Assembly (NCBI GenBank): GCA_947494305.1
Contig: CANLUL010000001.1
Span: forward strand, 310,001 to 374,000
Length of the DNA: 64,000 nt
DNA from: an uncultured Sphingomonadaceae bacterium
GTDB taxonomy: Bacteria > Pseudomonadota > Alphaproteobacteria > Sphingomonadales > Sphingomonadaceae
Reading direction: 5' to 3'
Shown here: in pieces, positions 49,644-61,634 of the stretch
How positions within the stretch are numbered: position 1 is the stretch's first letter
Layout: every line of letters starts with the position of its first letter
Made by a program: the position numbers and the translations under genes
The notes under the pieces: generated by a model
What the model saw: only the letters and a program-made list of their open reading frames with translations
What the model was told of the DNA's origin: nothing
Databases searched by the model: none

Positions 49644-50567
49644 GTGAATCTCCTGAAAAACCAAAAATTCCCTATACCGGGAAGCGGCATTAGTTTTGCC
49701 TTGTTAGCCTTTTGCGGCTTCCCGGTTAGCGACGCGATTATGAAGTCTATGGCCGCGGGAGAATGGCCAGCCTCAGCCTTGGTTGCGCTGCGTTTTTCTA
49801 TTGGAACCATCGGTCTTGGGGTTTTGCTTTGGAAGTTAGAAGGATTTGCAGGTTTTCGTGTTAAACGGCCGATCCTTCACGCCGCTCGGGGATTGATGAT
49901 GGCACTGGCGGCGGTATCTTTTATTTCCGCGATATTTGTGATGCCGTTGGCGGATGCTGTGGCGATATCATTCATGGCTCCGATCATAACGGCACTGCTG
50001 TCGAGCATTTTCCTAAAGGAAAAGATGCGTCCGATTACCTGGATCGTGACCTTTTTTGCCTTTGGCGGTGTATTGATCATGCTCCGACCCAATGTTGCGG
50101 AGTTTGGCTGGGCCGCTGTATTACCTTTGGTTGCTGCGACATCGATGTCGATCTTAATGATCTTCAACCGGATGGTATCCAATCAGCGTTCGGTAACGGC
50201 TGCTCAGTTTTACGGCACTTTTTGGACATCGATATTTTTGATTGTCATCGCGATTGTTGGACATAACCTATTCCCACCCATGGCAATTGCAGGTGCATTA
50301 AGCTGGAAAATGCTGCTCTTGTGCACGATTGTGGCTATTCTTAACACGGGGTGCCATTTTCTGCTCTATATGGCGACAATGCGATCGACAGCTGCAGCAA
50401 TTGCACCGATAATGTATGTACAACTGATCATTTCATCACTGATCAGTATCTACTTATTTGGTGACCCGCTTGATCCGATTGCAGTTGTCGGTGGTGTGAT
50501 GATTGTATTGAGCGGAATGGTGCTATGGAATAGTGAACGCAAGATGGCCCCAAGCATCCATGCCTGA
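49644..50567 (+). CDS. EamA/DMT superfamily transporter
   Basis: A 307-residue membrane protein with ten helices in two EamA repeats. Characteristic segments are FVMPLADAVAISFMAPIITALLSSIFL in repeat one and APIMYVQLIISSLISIYLFGD in repeat two (both given in part). It begins with GTG at 49644, preceded by only a weak purine stretch. It shares its general layout with the transporter at 38784 but is clearly a separate paralogue. It is divergent from cpaF and stands alone. Confidence 0.88.
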   Translation: MNLLKNQKFPIPGSGISFALLAFCGFPVSDAIMKSMAAGEWPASALVALRFSIGTIGLGVLLWKLEGFAGFRVKRPILHAARGLMMALAAVSFISAIFVMPLADAVAISFMAPIITALLSSIFLKEKMRPITWIVTFFAFGGVLIMLRPNVAEFGWAAVLPLVAATSMSILMIFNRMVSNQRSVTAAQFYGTFWTSIFLIVIAIVGHNLFPPMAIAGALSWKMLLLCTIVAILNTGCHFLLYMATMRSTAAAIAPIMYVQLIISSLISIYLFGDPLDPIAVVGGVMIVLSGMVLWNSERKMAPSIHA

Positions 50568-50739
50568 CGGCGAGAACTTTGGATACGAAATTATACAATT
50601 TATACACCAAGCGAGGGTACGGAAAAGTCCCACTCCTGCCTGCAAGCAACAGAAGAAAATCGTTCAACCAAAAGAAGTCTGGCAGGCAATATGATCATGC
50701 CCACCATCTAACAAAGTTGACGATGTGTAGGAAAGAAGT

Positions 50740-51000
50740 TTAGCTTACAGCTTCTGCTAGTACAGTCAGGCCGCTTTCGTTCACCTCAGCAAATCCGCCT
50801 TCAACCGTAATGGTTTCTGGCGAACCGCCTTCGGTTGCGTAGACAGATAACTCTGCGCCACTCCTTATGGTCGACATGACCGGTGCGTGGTTAGCCAGCA
50901 CACCAAAATCACCTTCGGTACCGGGAACAACCACCATGAAGACATCATCCGACCGGACAAGCTTTTCAGGAGTTACGAGTTCGAAATGCAGGTTTGCCAT
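50740..51000 (-). CDS. atpC: ATP synthase F1 epsilon subunit (short form)
   Basis: An 86-residue protein matching only the N-terminal beta-sandwich domain of epsilon: [38 protein letters not shown] (in part) and [18 protein letters not shown]. The canonical protein has about 130-140 residues; the C-terminal helical hairpin that inhibits ATP hydrolysis is missing, and the stop is clean. It binds gamma and the c-ring in the rotor stalk. It is the last gene of the F1 operon and starts five bases after the small cysteine protein gene. Confidence 0.93.
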   Translation of the reverse strand: MANLHFELVTPEKLVRSDDVFMVVVPGTEGDFGVLANHAPVMSTIRSGAELSVYATEGGSPETITVEGGFAEVNESGLTVLAEAVS

Positions 51001-51005
51001 TTTGT

Positions 51006-51182
51006 TTAGTCCTGTATCGCCGCATCAAAGTGGGATGTGGCTTTCTCAAATTTGTCCCGGCAACCGGTGTTACAAAAACCAACGACTTTGCCCTGATATT
51101 CCGTCAATGAATCTGCCGACACCGGATCTCCCGACCATGGGCAGATGTCATTGACGCAATCTTCGAGGCGTAAGTCCGCCAT
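51006..51182 (-). CDS. Small four-cysteine YHS/TRASH-like protein inside the atp operon
   Basis: A 58-residue protein, not shown by a 60-residue length cut-off. The four cysteines are C9, C14, C37 and C41. The pattern C-P-W-S-G-x-P-V (14-21), then Y-x-G-K-V-V-G-F-C-x3-C-x3-F (29-45), matches YHS/TRASH metal-binding modules. Its ATG (51182-51180) directly follows the atpD stop (51185-51183) with no gap, and atpC starts five bases later, so it is translated with the F1 subunits. The predicted role is metal or redox sensing, or handling tied to the ATP synthase; this is inference. I recall similar short proteins in sphingomonads, sometimes loosely named glutathione S-transferase. Confidence 0.8.
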   Translation of the reverse strand: MADLRLEDCVNDICPWSGDPVSADSLTEYQGKVVGFCNTGCRDKFEKATSHFDAAIQD

Positions 51183-53529
<2,347 letters not shown>

Positions 53530-53560
53530 TTTGGCTCCTTACCCGTTGGGTTCGTCTGGC

Positions 53561-55102
<1,542 letters not shown>

Positions 55103-55657
55103 TTAGCCCTTCATGGCCTGAGAGAGTGTGTTCAAACGAGTTTTAATAGAATTGTCGATCATCTGGCTGCCGATTTTCACGACTAGCCCCCCCAATATGG
55201 AGGGATCGACTGCGGTGGAAACACTTACATCGCTTCCTACGCGTTTCTTGAGTTGCGCCTTCAGCGCATCAATCTGTGTATCATCCATAGGATGAGCCGA
55301 AGTCACCTCAGCGGTCACTTCACCACGATGGCCAGATGCCAAAGTCGTGAAGGCGCGAATGACGGCAGGTATCTGATCAAGACGACGATTAGCAGCAAGT
55401 ACGCCAAGCACGTTTGTCGTCAGATCGTCCAGTTTCAGGGACTTCGCGGTTGCGGCTATCGCTTTGCCTGCGTCGTCGCGAGAAAGGACCGGGCTGCTGG
55501 TCAACGCCTTCAGATCATCCGATTCGGTAACCGCCGCGCTCAATGTGTCTAGGCTGGCCTGCACCTTGTCGATGCTCTTATTTTCTTCCGCAAGTGCGAA
55601 CAAAGCCGTGGCGTAACGCCCCGCTAAACTCGCTCTAATGCCGCTGGAATGATCCAC
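55103..55657 (-). CDS. atpH: ATP synthase F1 delta subunit
   Basis: A 184-residue protein that connects F1 to the peripheral stalk. LAGRYATALFALAEE at the N-terminus and the C-terminal VDPSILGGLVVKIGSQMIDNS are family signatures. It starts with GTG at 55657, with AGGAG ten bases upstream. It is the first gene of the F1 operon (H-A-G-D-small Cys protein-C). F0 genes are not in this window, as is usual in alphaproteobacteria, where F0 and F1 are encoded apart. Confidence 0.96.
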   Translation of the reverse strand: MDHSSGIRASLAGRYATALFALAEENKSIDKVQASLDTLSAAVTESDDLKALTSSPVLSRDDAGKAIAATAKSLKLDDLTTNVLGVLAANRRLDQIPAVIRAFTTLASGHRGEVTAEVTSAHPMDDTQIDALKAQLKKRVGSDVSVSTAVDPSILGGLVVKIGSQMIDNSIKTRLNTLSQAMKG

Positions 55658-55958
55658 GCGCCGATTACTCCTGGTGCTACTTCCTGACCAAAAAACTGGC
55701 CTGAAAACCGTTCATGAAATGGTCCGATTTATAGCCGAAAATCCTGCGATTCCGCCCTCGGATGCGCGGCGTCTAGCAACCATTTTGCTGCGATGCAAGA
55801 TAGGTTTCTGAATCATTTCACTCGTAACGAAAATGGGGAGTTTTTCGCGGCTTTCAATTACCTCTCAGATAATAATTTGCTTTGATCGCAAGATACGGGA
55901 AGCAAAGTCACAGGTTGGTCGGTTATCGGTGTTTGTATTGACGAAATGGAGATTGAAA
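55658..55958. other. Divergent intergenic region, atpH / DUF1203
   Basis: About 300 bases that should hold the promoter of the F1 operon (minus) and of the DUF1203-ada unit (plus). I see no gene, RNA, or strong inverted repeat. Reading frames entering from 55833 lack a ribosome site and conserved sequence. Confidence 0.4.
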
Positions 55959-56411
55959 ATGACTTATCGAATAAATGGCATCGATCCAAATCAAATAGAT
56001 ACTGATAGTGCATCGGCGCTGGCAGTTCGGGTAAAGGCAACGAGCAATCTGGGTTTTCCCTGTCGTGTAACACTTGAGGATGCTGAACAAGGTGAAGAGT
56101 TGCTCCTCTTCAATCACGTCTCGCATGATGTGCAATCGCCTTATCGCAGTAGCTATGCCGTTTATGCACGAATTTCCGCCGCGAAACCGGCCCAATACAC
56201 AAATGAAGTTCCGCCAGTTTTCCAAGGACGACCGCTGGGTATGCGCGCATTTGGATCGGATGCGATGTTGAAAACTGCGGGGCTGGCAATGCCGGGGGAT
56301 GCCGACCAGACAATCCGGCGGCTGTTTGAGCTGGATGAAGTGGCTTATATTGATGTACACAATGCCGCACATGGTTGCTTTGTTGCTCGTGTAGAAAGGC
56401 ATGAAACGTGA
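55959..56411 (+). CDS. DUF1203 family protein
   Basis: A 150-residue cytoplasmic protein. The pattern CRVTLEDAEQGEELLLFNH near residues 35-53, the SSYAVYARI segment and the C-terminal VAYIDVHNAAHGCFVARVE are DUF1203 hallmarks. The family's function is not established. The ATG at 55959 follows GGAG by seven bases; a longer in-frame extension to 55833 has no support. It overlaps the ada GTG start by four bases, so the two are translationally coupled. Confidence 0.85.
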   Translation: MTYRINGIDPNQIDTDSASALAVRVKATSNLGFPCRVTLEDAEQGEELLLFNHVSHDVQSPYRSSYAVYARISAAKPAQYTNEVPPVFQGRPLGMRAFGSDAMLKTAGLAMPGDADQTIRRLFELDEVAYIDVHNAAHGCFVARVERHET

Positions 56412-57433
56412 GCCAGGATCAAATTGACAGCGATATGGCATGGGCCGCAATGCAGTCCCGTGATCGCAGCTTCGATGGAAAATTTGTGACAGGTGTGCTG
56501 AGCACCGGAATCTATTGCCGTCCTTCCTGCGCCGCGCGACATCCCAAGCGAGAAAATGTGCGCTTTTTTGCAAAGCCAGAACAGGCGGAGGCAATTGGAT
56601 TGCGTGCGTGTTTGCGGTGCAAACCGAAAGATGTGGCGCGGGATGAAGCAGCCGTGAAGTCTGTGGTTGATGCTATTCGAATGGCTGAAACTCTGCCCAA
56701 GCTTGATGAGTTGGCTTTACTGACGGGCTATTCACCCACACATCTGCAACGTATGTTCAAACGTGAGACTGGGCTTTCGCCTGCTGCCTATGGCCGGGCT
56801 TTGCGATCGGAGAGGGTAAAGGATGCTCTGGAAGCTGGCGCATCAGTGACTGAAGCCATTTTTGAGGCCGGTTATGGTTCCGCGTCGCGATTTTATGAGG
56901 ACAAAAAAATGGGCATGAAAGCAAGCGCATGGAAAAATGGTGGGGCAGGGGTGGTTATTCACTGGATCAATGTCCAGACTTCGCTGGGCATGTTGATGGT
57001 GGCAGCAACCAATAAGGGTGTTTGCTGTTTGTCATTCAATGAGAGTGAAGATGAACTGCGTGATCGTTTCCCAAAGGCAGATTTGCAACAAGGCAGTTCA
57101 GATTTTCAACAACTCTTTGATGAGGTCGTAGCTCAGGTCGAGAAGCCAGGGCGCCCGCATAACATCCCCATCGATGTTCAGGGCACGGCTTTTCAGGAAG
57201 CGGTCTGGCAGGAGCTGCGCAATATCCCCGAAGGTGAAACGCGCAGCTATGCCGATATCGCTGCCGCTATTGGCAAACCCAAAGCGGTGAGGGCGGTGGG
57301 CAGTGCAAATGGTGCGAACAATGTTGCCGTCCTGATCCCCTGTCACCGTGTGGTGCGCAGTGACGGCACGATGGGCGGCTATGCCTATGGATTGGAAATT
57401 AAAGAAAAATTGCTCGATAAGGAATCAAACTGA
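56408..57433 (+). CDS. ada: Bifunctional Ada: methyl-phosphotriester/O6-methylguanine methyltransferase and activator
   Basis: A 341-residue adaptive-response protein. The N-terminal zinc domain has cysteines 37, 41, 68 and 71 (YCRPSC and CLRC); C37 accepts methyl groups from phosphotriesters. An AraC-type helix-turn-helix region follows (about 95-175, ALLTGYSPTHLQRMFKRETG). The C-terminal methyltransferase domain has the acceptor C312 in IPCHRVV. The full domain set suggests direct repair plus self-activation. It starts with GTG, overlapping DUF1203 by four bases; the stop overlaps the next ATG by one base. Confidence 0.96.
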   Translation: MSQDQIDSDMAWAAMQSRDRSFDGKFVTGVLSTGIYCRPSCAARHPKRENVRFFAKPEQAEAIGLRACLRCKPKDVARDEAAVKSVVDAIRMAETLPKLDELALLTGYSPTHLQRMFKRETGLSPAAYGRALRSERVKDALEAGASVTEAIFEAGYGSASRFYEDKKMGMKASAWKNGGAGVVIHWINVQTSLGMLMVAATNKGVCCLSFNESEDELRDRFPKADLQQGSSDFQQLFDEVVAQVEKPGRPHNIPIDVQGTAFQEAVWQELRNIPEGETRSYADIAAAIGKPKAVRAVGSANGANNVAVLIPCHRVVRSDGTMGGYAYGLEIKEKLLDKESN

Positions 57434-58188
57434 TGGATAAGATCGCTCAATTCAAATCTCTCCACGTACCGGGTGCCCCCCTTATCCTGGTCAATATCTG
57501 GGACGCAGGTAGTGCGAAAGCAGTCGAAGCCGCGGGTGCAAAAGCCTTGGCAACGGGCAGTTATGGCGTCGCTGGTGCGCAGGGCATGGATGATGGTGAA
57601 CATTTTCCGCTCGATCTGGCGCTTGCCAATCTGGAAAAGATCGTTGCGGTAACAGACATTCCCGTCTCCATCGATATGGAGGCGGGATATGGCAATACAC
57701 CCGATGAGGTCGGTGCGTCGGTTGCCCGTGCGCGAGATCAGGGTGCTTGCGGGATTAATATGGAAGATCGGATGCCGAATGAAGGCAAATTGCTGCCCAT
57801 TTCTGATTATTGCGAAAGATTGGAAGCCGCTGCGAAAAGCGGATTGTTCATAAACGCGCGGTGCGATGTTTTTCGAGGTCAGTCTGTTGAATCGGATGGA
57901 AAGCGCCTTGTGGAAGATGTGCTTGAACGAGCAACTGCTTATGCCAGTGCAGGCGCAAGCGGTCTGTTCGTTCCGTTTTTGTCGGATGCTGGGTACATCA
58001 CAGAGATTTGCGAAAAATCCCCGTTACCGGTGAATATATTGCGTTCCCCCAACAGCCATTCCCATAAGCAATTGGCTGATATGGGTGTGGCGCGTATCAG
58101 TCACGGTCATCAGCCTTGGGCGGCGGCAATGGCATGGTTGGAAGGGCAGGCGAAACAGGTTTTGGAAGGTGGGGAGCCCAGTTATTAA
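57433..58188 (+). CDS. Isocitrate lyase/PEP mutase family protein
   Basis: A 251-residue TIM-barrel enzyme of the PEP mutase/isocitrate lyase superfamily. Seen are NIWDAGSAKAVEAAGAKALATGS (in part), SIDMEAGYGNTPDEV (metal-binding acid) and GINMEDRM. Members cleave or form C-C or C-P bonds of oxoacids; the small size and sequence fit the less defined oxaloacetate decarboxylase/2-methylisocitrate lyase-like group. The ATG shares a base with the ada stop, so it belongs to the same operon, although no link to alkylation repair is evident. Confidence 0.88.
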   Translation: MDKIAQFKSLHVPGAPLILVNIWDAGSAKAVEAAGAKALATGSYGVAGAQGMDDGEHFPLDLALANLEKIVAVTDIPVSIDMEAGYGNTPDEVGASVARARDQGACGINMEDRMPNEGKLLPISDYCERLEAAAKSGLFINARCDVFRGQSVESDGKRLVEDVLERATAYASAGASGLFVPFLSDAGYITEICEKSPLPVNILRSPNSHSHKQLADMGVARISHGHQPWAAAMAWLEGQAKQVLEGGEPSY

Positions 58189-58283
58189 GCTGGCCCCTTC
58201 CATTTTCAGGTGCAGAGTGATGGAACCACGTTAGTTGTCCTAAAGCCTGAAGATCGAATTCAAACTGATGAAGGCAGAGTCCA

Positions 58284-58820
58284 ATGAGTAAACATGTCGA
58301 TCCAGTGTTTCTATCGAAACTGAGACGGCGCTTGGCCGATTTTGATGGAAAGGCGATCAGCATATTGGGAGAAACCGAGGCTGAGTTTGTCAATACCCAG
58401 GGCTATCTTGCTATCCTTTTAGAGTTGGCGATAGATGCCGAAAGCAACATTGCCAGTGGCGCGACCTGGTTGATCAAGTCGGCTCTGGAGAAAGGCGCAA
58501 AGCTGCCCGCGCGGCTGATCGAAAATTTGATTGATAACCTTGATAGAATTTCAGCCTGGGATGCACAATTGCATATTTGCCAGTCGGTTCAATATTTTGA
58601 CATTGCTGAATCAGAGGCCGAAAATTTGATCGCTTGGGCAAAACCGCTTTTGGATCACGATCGGCCTTTTTTGCGAGCTTGGTCAATGGATGCACACTGT
58701 CGGATTGGTGTAAACTATCCCCATCTGGTTTCGGCTTCGGATATTGTCGACCGTGGCCTCGCCGACGAAGCAGCTTCTGTTCGAGCGCGAGCTAGAAACT
58801 TGCGCCAGAGCGGAGTTTAA
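58284..58820 (+). CDS. Helical-repeat (HEAT-like) protein, unknown
   Basis: A 178-residue, probably all-helical cytoplasmic protein. Regular alternation of amphipathic helices (for example NIASGATWLIKSALEKG and FLRAWSMDAHCRIGVNY) suggests four HEAT-like repeats, a protein-interaction fold. I recognise no named family. It ends with a four-base overlap with the convergent DUF2189 gene. ATG at 58284; the ribosome site is weak. Confidence 0.7.
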   Translation: MSKHVDPVFLSKLRRRLADFDGKAISILGETEAEFVNTQGYLAILLELAIDAESNIASGATWLIKSALEKGAKLPARLIENLIDNLDRISAWDAQLHICQSVQYFDIAESEAENLIAWAKPLLDHDRPFLRAWSMDAHCRIGVNYPHLVSASDIVDRGLADEAASVRARARNLRQSGV

Positions 58821-59599
58821 GGTTCAGGGTGACTAACTGCCCGTTTATACAAATGCCAGGTCGCGTGCCCCAATACCGGTAGCACGATAAACAACCCGAT
58901 AAACATCGGTATCATCGCGATGAACAAAGTGATTGCGATAAAGATTGCCCAAGCCAATAGGATCAACTTGTTTGACCGCACTGTCGCCAGACTGACGATG
59001 ATAGCAGTGATGAAATCAACTTCACGATCAACCAGCATGGGCAAGCTAATGACGGTGATCGCGTAAAAGGCCAATGCCATCAGCCCTCCGATGATGCTCC
59101 CTACAAAAAGCATTGCGAGGCCGGGGCCCGTTGAGAAAAATGCGATGTGGGTTGTTCCTGCGCCCACCTCCGCCATGAATATTGCCAGAACACCGTGTGC
59201 TACCAATAGCCAGAAACCAAATGCAACAAACAAGATAACGCCCATGCTCATGATTTGCTCATCGCCATGGCCGCGCAGTGCGCCAAGCACCGCTTTCCAG
59301 CTCATAGCTATGCCGGCTTCTCGGCGGCGGCTGACCTCATACAATCCGACGGCGGTGAAGGGTGCCAGAAGCGGAAAACCCGCAGCTGCAAGAACGATCC
59401 AGAAATACTCGCCCCAGACCAAGAGAGCATAGCTCAGAAATATACCAGCCAACGCATAGATTGACGCGAAAAAAAGGCCAAAGACAGGGTGGGTTTTGAA
59501 ATCGATCCAGCCAGCGACGAAAGCGGCACGAAGATCGCCCAGCGATAGATCGCTTGCAACTGTCGCTTTTGCGACCGGGGCCTGTGTGGCCGTGTTCAT
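58817..59599 (-). CDS. DUF2189 family membrane protein
   Basis: A 260-residue integral membrane protein with about six helices. The family pattern LRAAFVAGWIDFKTHPVFGLFF near residues 24-45 and the PLLAPFTAVGLYEVSRRREAG segment are typical of DUF2189 (also called cytochrome c oxidase subunit I-like in some annotations, without evidence). The function is unknown. The ATG at 59599 follows GAGGGG; an upstream in-frame ATG at 59632 is less well placed. Confidence 0.87.
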   Translation of the reverse strand: MNTATQAPVAKATVASDLSLGDLRAAFVAGWIDFKTHPVFGLFFASIYALAGIFLSYALLVWGEYFWIVLAAAGFPLLAPFTAVGLYEVSRRREAGIAMSWKAVLGALRGHGDEQIMSMGVILFVAFGFWLLVAHGVLAIFMAEVGAGTTHIAFFSTGPGLAMLFVGSIIGGLMALAFYAITVISLPMLVDREVDFITAIIVSLATVRSNKLILLAWAIFIAITLFIAMIPMFIGLFIVLPVLGHATWHLYKRAVSHPEP

Positions 59600-59872
59600 G
59601 ATATCCCCTCCTGCGGAAATATCGCCGGACAATGCATTAAATTGCCGTCCATATCAAGTTTCGCTGAGGTTGCAGATGAATAGAATACGTTCAAACTTTA
59701 CGTGCCAGATTTATAATATCTCTTGCGCATCCTCTTTCTTTGAATTGACCAAAGTTACGTATTAAGACAGAAACCAATCTCATAGCGAAAATCAGACTTC
59801 TAAACCCCAATATCTTCGCGGGTGGTTTGCTTTTCCGAGACCCAAAACAATGTTCAACACTGAGATCCGATA
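59600..59872. other. Divergent intergenic region, DUF2189 / antiporter
   Basis: About 270 AT-rich bases between divergent genes, presumably with both promoters. I see no RNA, repeat or short gene that I could support. Confidence 0.35.
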
Positions 59873-61609
59873 GTGCACCCTGAAATACCCTATATGCGGG
59901 AAGCGATAATATTCCTGGTTGCAGCAGGTTTGGTGGTGCCACTGGTGCGCAAGTTCGGGATAAGTCCGGTGCTGGGATTTCTGTTTGTTGGCCTGATCAT
60001 CGGACCGTTCGGAGCTGGGCGCTTTGTCGATGATTCGCCGCTTCTGGACTATATCGTGTTCAGCGACCTTGACGGTGTCAGACGGTTTGCCGAACTGGGC
60101 GTAATCTTTCTATTGTTTACAATCGGTCTTGAGCTTTCCGTGGCACAACTCTGGTCTATGCGGCGACTGGTCTTCGGGCTGGGAGCTGCGCAGGTCATTA
60201 TCACCGCTGTGGTGATTGGCTTCATCGCTTTTTGGTTTGGCAATCCCGTCGTTGCGGCAGCCATATTTGGGCTTAGTCTGGCGTTATCTTCCACCGCACT
60301 TGTTATGCAATTGCTAACCGAAAGCCGGAGATTAAGCGCGCCAGCGGGCCGTTCAAGCTTTGGCATTCTGCTATTTCAAGATCTCGCCGTCGTTCCCATA
60401 CTTTTCTTCGTGGGGTTTGTTGGGGCTAGCGTTGAAGGATCGCTTGCCGCCGCCGCTCTATTGGCAATCCTGGAAGCAATTTTGGTGATAGTGGTGATAT
60501 TCTTCATCGGGCGGATCATTATTAAACCATTGCTCCGCTTTGCTGGCGGTACAGGCAGCAGAGAAGTGTTCATGGCAGCCGTAATACTGTTAGTGTTGGT
60601 CACAGCAGCGATAACGGCGCAGGCTGGCCTGTCGATGGCATTGGGCGCATTTCTGGCCGGTTTACTCTTTGCTGGGACCGAATATCGACATCAAATTGCC
60701 AGCGACATTGAGCCATTTAAGGGATTGCTGCTGGGGTTGTTCTTCATATCAGTGGGTATGAGTCTTGACCTTCTCGCGGTCTGGGAGGTCGCTGGCTGGA
60801 TTGCGTTATCGGTGGTTGGATTGCTGTGCATAAAGGCATTAATAATCTTCACCCTGGCTCGTGCATTTAAACTTCCTACGCCAGTCTCCGCTGAAACCTC
60901 GATTTTGATGAGCCAGGGTGGTGAATTTGCATTTGTCATTATCGCTGCGGCACTTTCCTTTTCGTTGCTGGATATGGAAGCCGCGCAATTCATGCTCTTG
61001 GTGGTCATCGTTACCATGTTCCTGACGCCGTTGCTGGCCATTGTCGCGCGCCGCATTGGTCAGAGGTTGCAATCCAATGATTTGGAAAATCAGGCATTGA
61101 TTGAAGCGGACAGCACGGAAAGGCCAGTGATCATCGGTGGATATGGCCGTGTCGGAAAAATGCTAGCAAAGCTGCTAGACGAACAGCGAGTTTCATACGT
61201 CGCTGTTGATAGTGATGCGGAACTCGTTGCAAAGGAACGGGCGAGGGGGACCCCCATATTCTTTGGGGATGCCAGTAAGGCCGATATTCTTGAGCATCTG
61301 GGAATTGATCGTGCCACTGCCTTTGCTACAACAATGGATGCTCCGGAAATTGCCGAACATGTTATAAAAACCATTCACTCCTCATGGCCTGAAGTACCGA
61401 TTATTGCGCGTGCTCGCGATGTTGATCATGCTTTGGTACTAAGAAACTCGGGCGCGCAAAGTGCAATTCCTGAGACGATGGAGGCTAGTTTGGAACTGTG
61501 CGAGCAGCTTTTGACGGGGATTGGGTTTCCGGATGATGTTGCTCGAACGATTGTTGATGATCAACGGACTTGGCAATTGGAAACGATCGCAGATCAATCC
61601 AAAAACTAG
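59873..61609 (+). CDS. Kef-type (CPA2) monovalent cation:proton antiporter with TrkA-N domain
   Basis: A 578-residue protein: a membrane domain of about 12-13 helices (residues 8-390), then a cytosolic RCK/TrkA-N NAD-binding domain (about 418-540) with VIIGGYGRVGKMLA. LGFLFVGLIIGPFGAG and FQDLAVVP are typical CPA2/KefB segments. Kef systems export potassium in exchange for protons and protect against electrophiles; here no kefF/kefG partner is adjacent. The start may be GTG at 59873 or ATG at 59894; the difference is seven residues. Confidence 0.93.
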   Translation: MHPEIPYMREAIIFLVAAGLVVPLVRKFGISPVLGFLFVGLIIGPFGAGRFVDDSPLLDYIVFSDLDGVRRFAELGVIFLLFTIGLELSVAQLWSMRRLVFGLGAAQVIITAVVIGFIAFWFGNPVVAAAIFGLSLALSSTALVMQLLTESRRLSAPAGRSSFGILLFQDLAVVPILFFVGFVGASVEGSLAAAALLAILEAILVIVVIFFIGRIIIKPLLRFAGGTGSREVFMAAVILLVLVTAAITAQAGLSMALGAFLAGLLFAGTEYRHQIASDIEPFKGLLLGLFFISVGMSLDLLAVWEVAGWIALSVVGLLCIKALIIFTLARAFKLPTPVSAETSILMSQGGEFAFVIIAAALSFSLLDMEAAQFMLLVVIVTMFLTPLLAIVARRIGQRLQSNDLENQALIEADSTERPVIIGGYGRVGKMLAKLLDEQRVSYVAVDSDAELVAKERARGTPIFFGDASKADILEHLGIDRATAFATTMDAPEIAEHVIKTIHSSWPEVPIIARARDVDHALVLRNSGAQSAIPETMEASLELCEQLLTGIGFPDDVARTIVDDQRTWQLETIADQSKN

Positions 61610-61634
61610 TTTCAAGCCAAAAACATTTGTTCCG

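Noticed and set aside
50637-50688. Inverted repeat TGCCTGC / GCAGGCA between the EamA gene and atpC
   Set aside because: Only seven pairs with a 38-base loop and no T-run on either strand; probably chance.
58171-58200. Terminator-like fold over the end of the PEP mutase-family gene
   Set aside because: The arms (GGGGAGCCCAG and CTGGCCCC) pair only with several unmatched bases and the following sequence is not a T-run.
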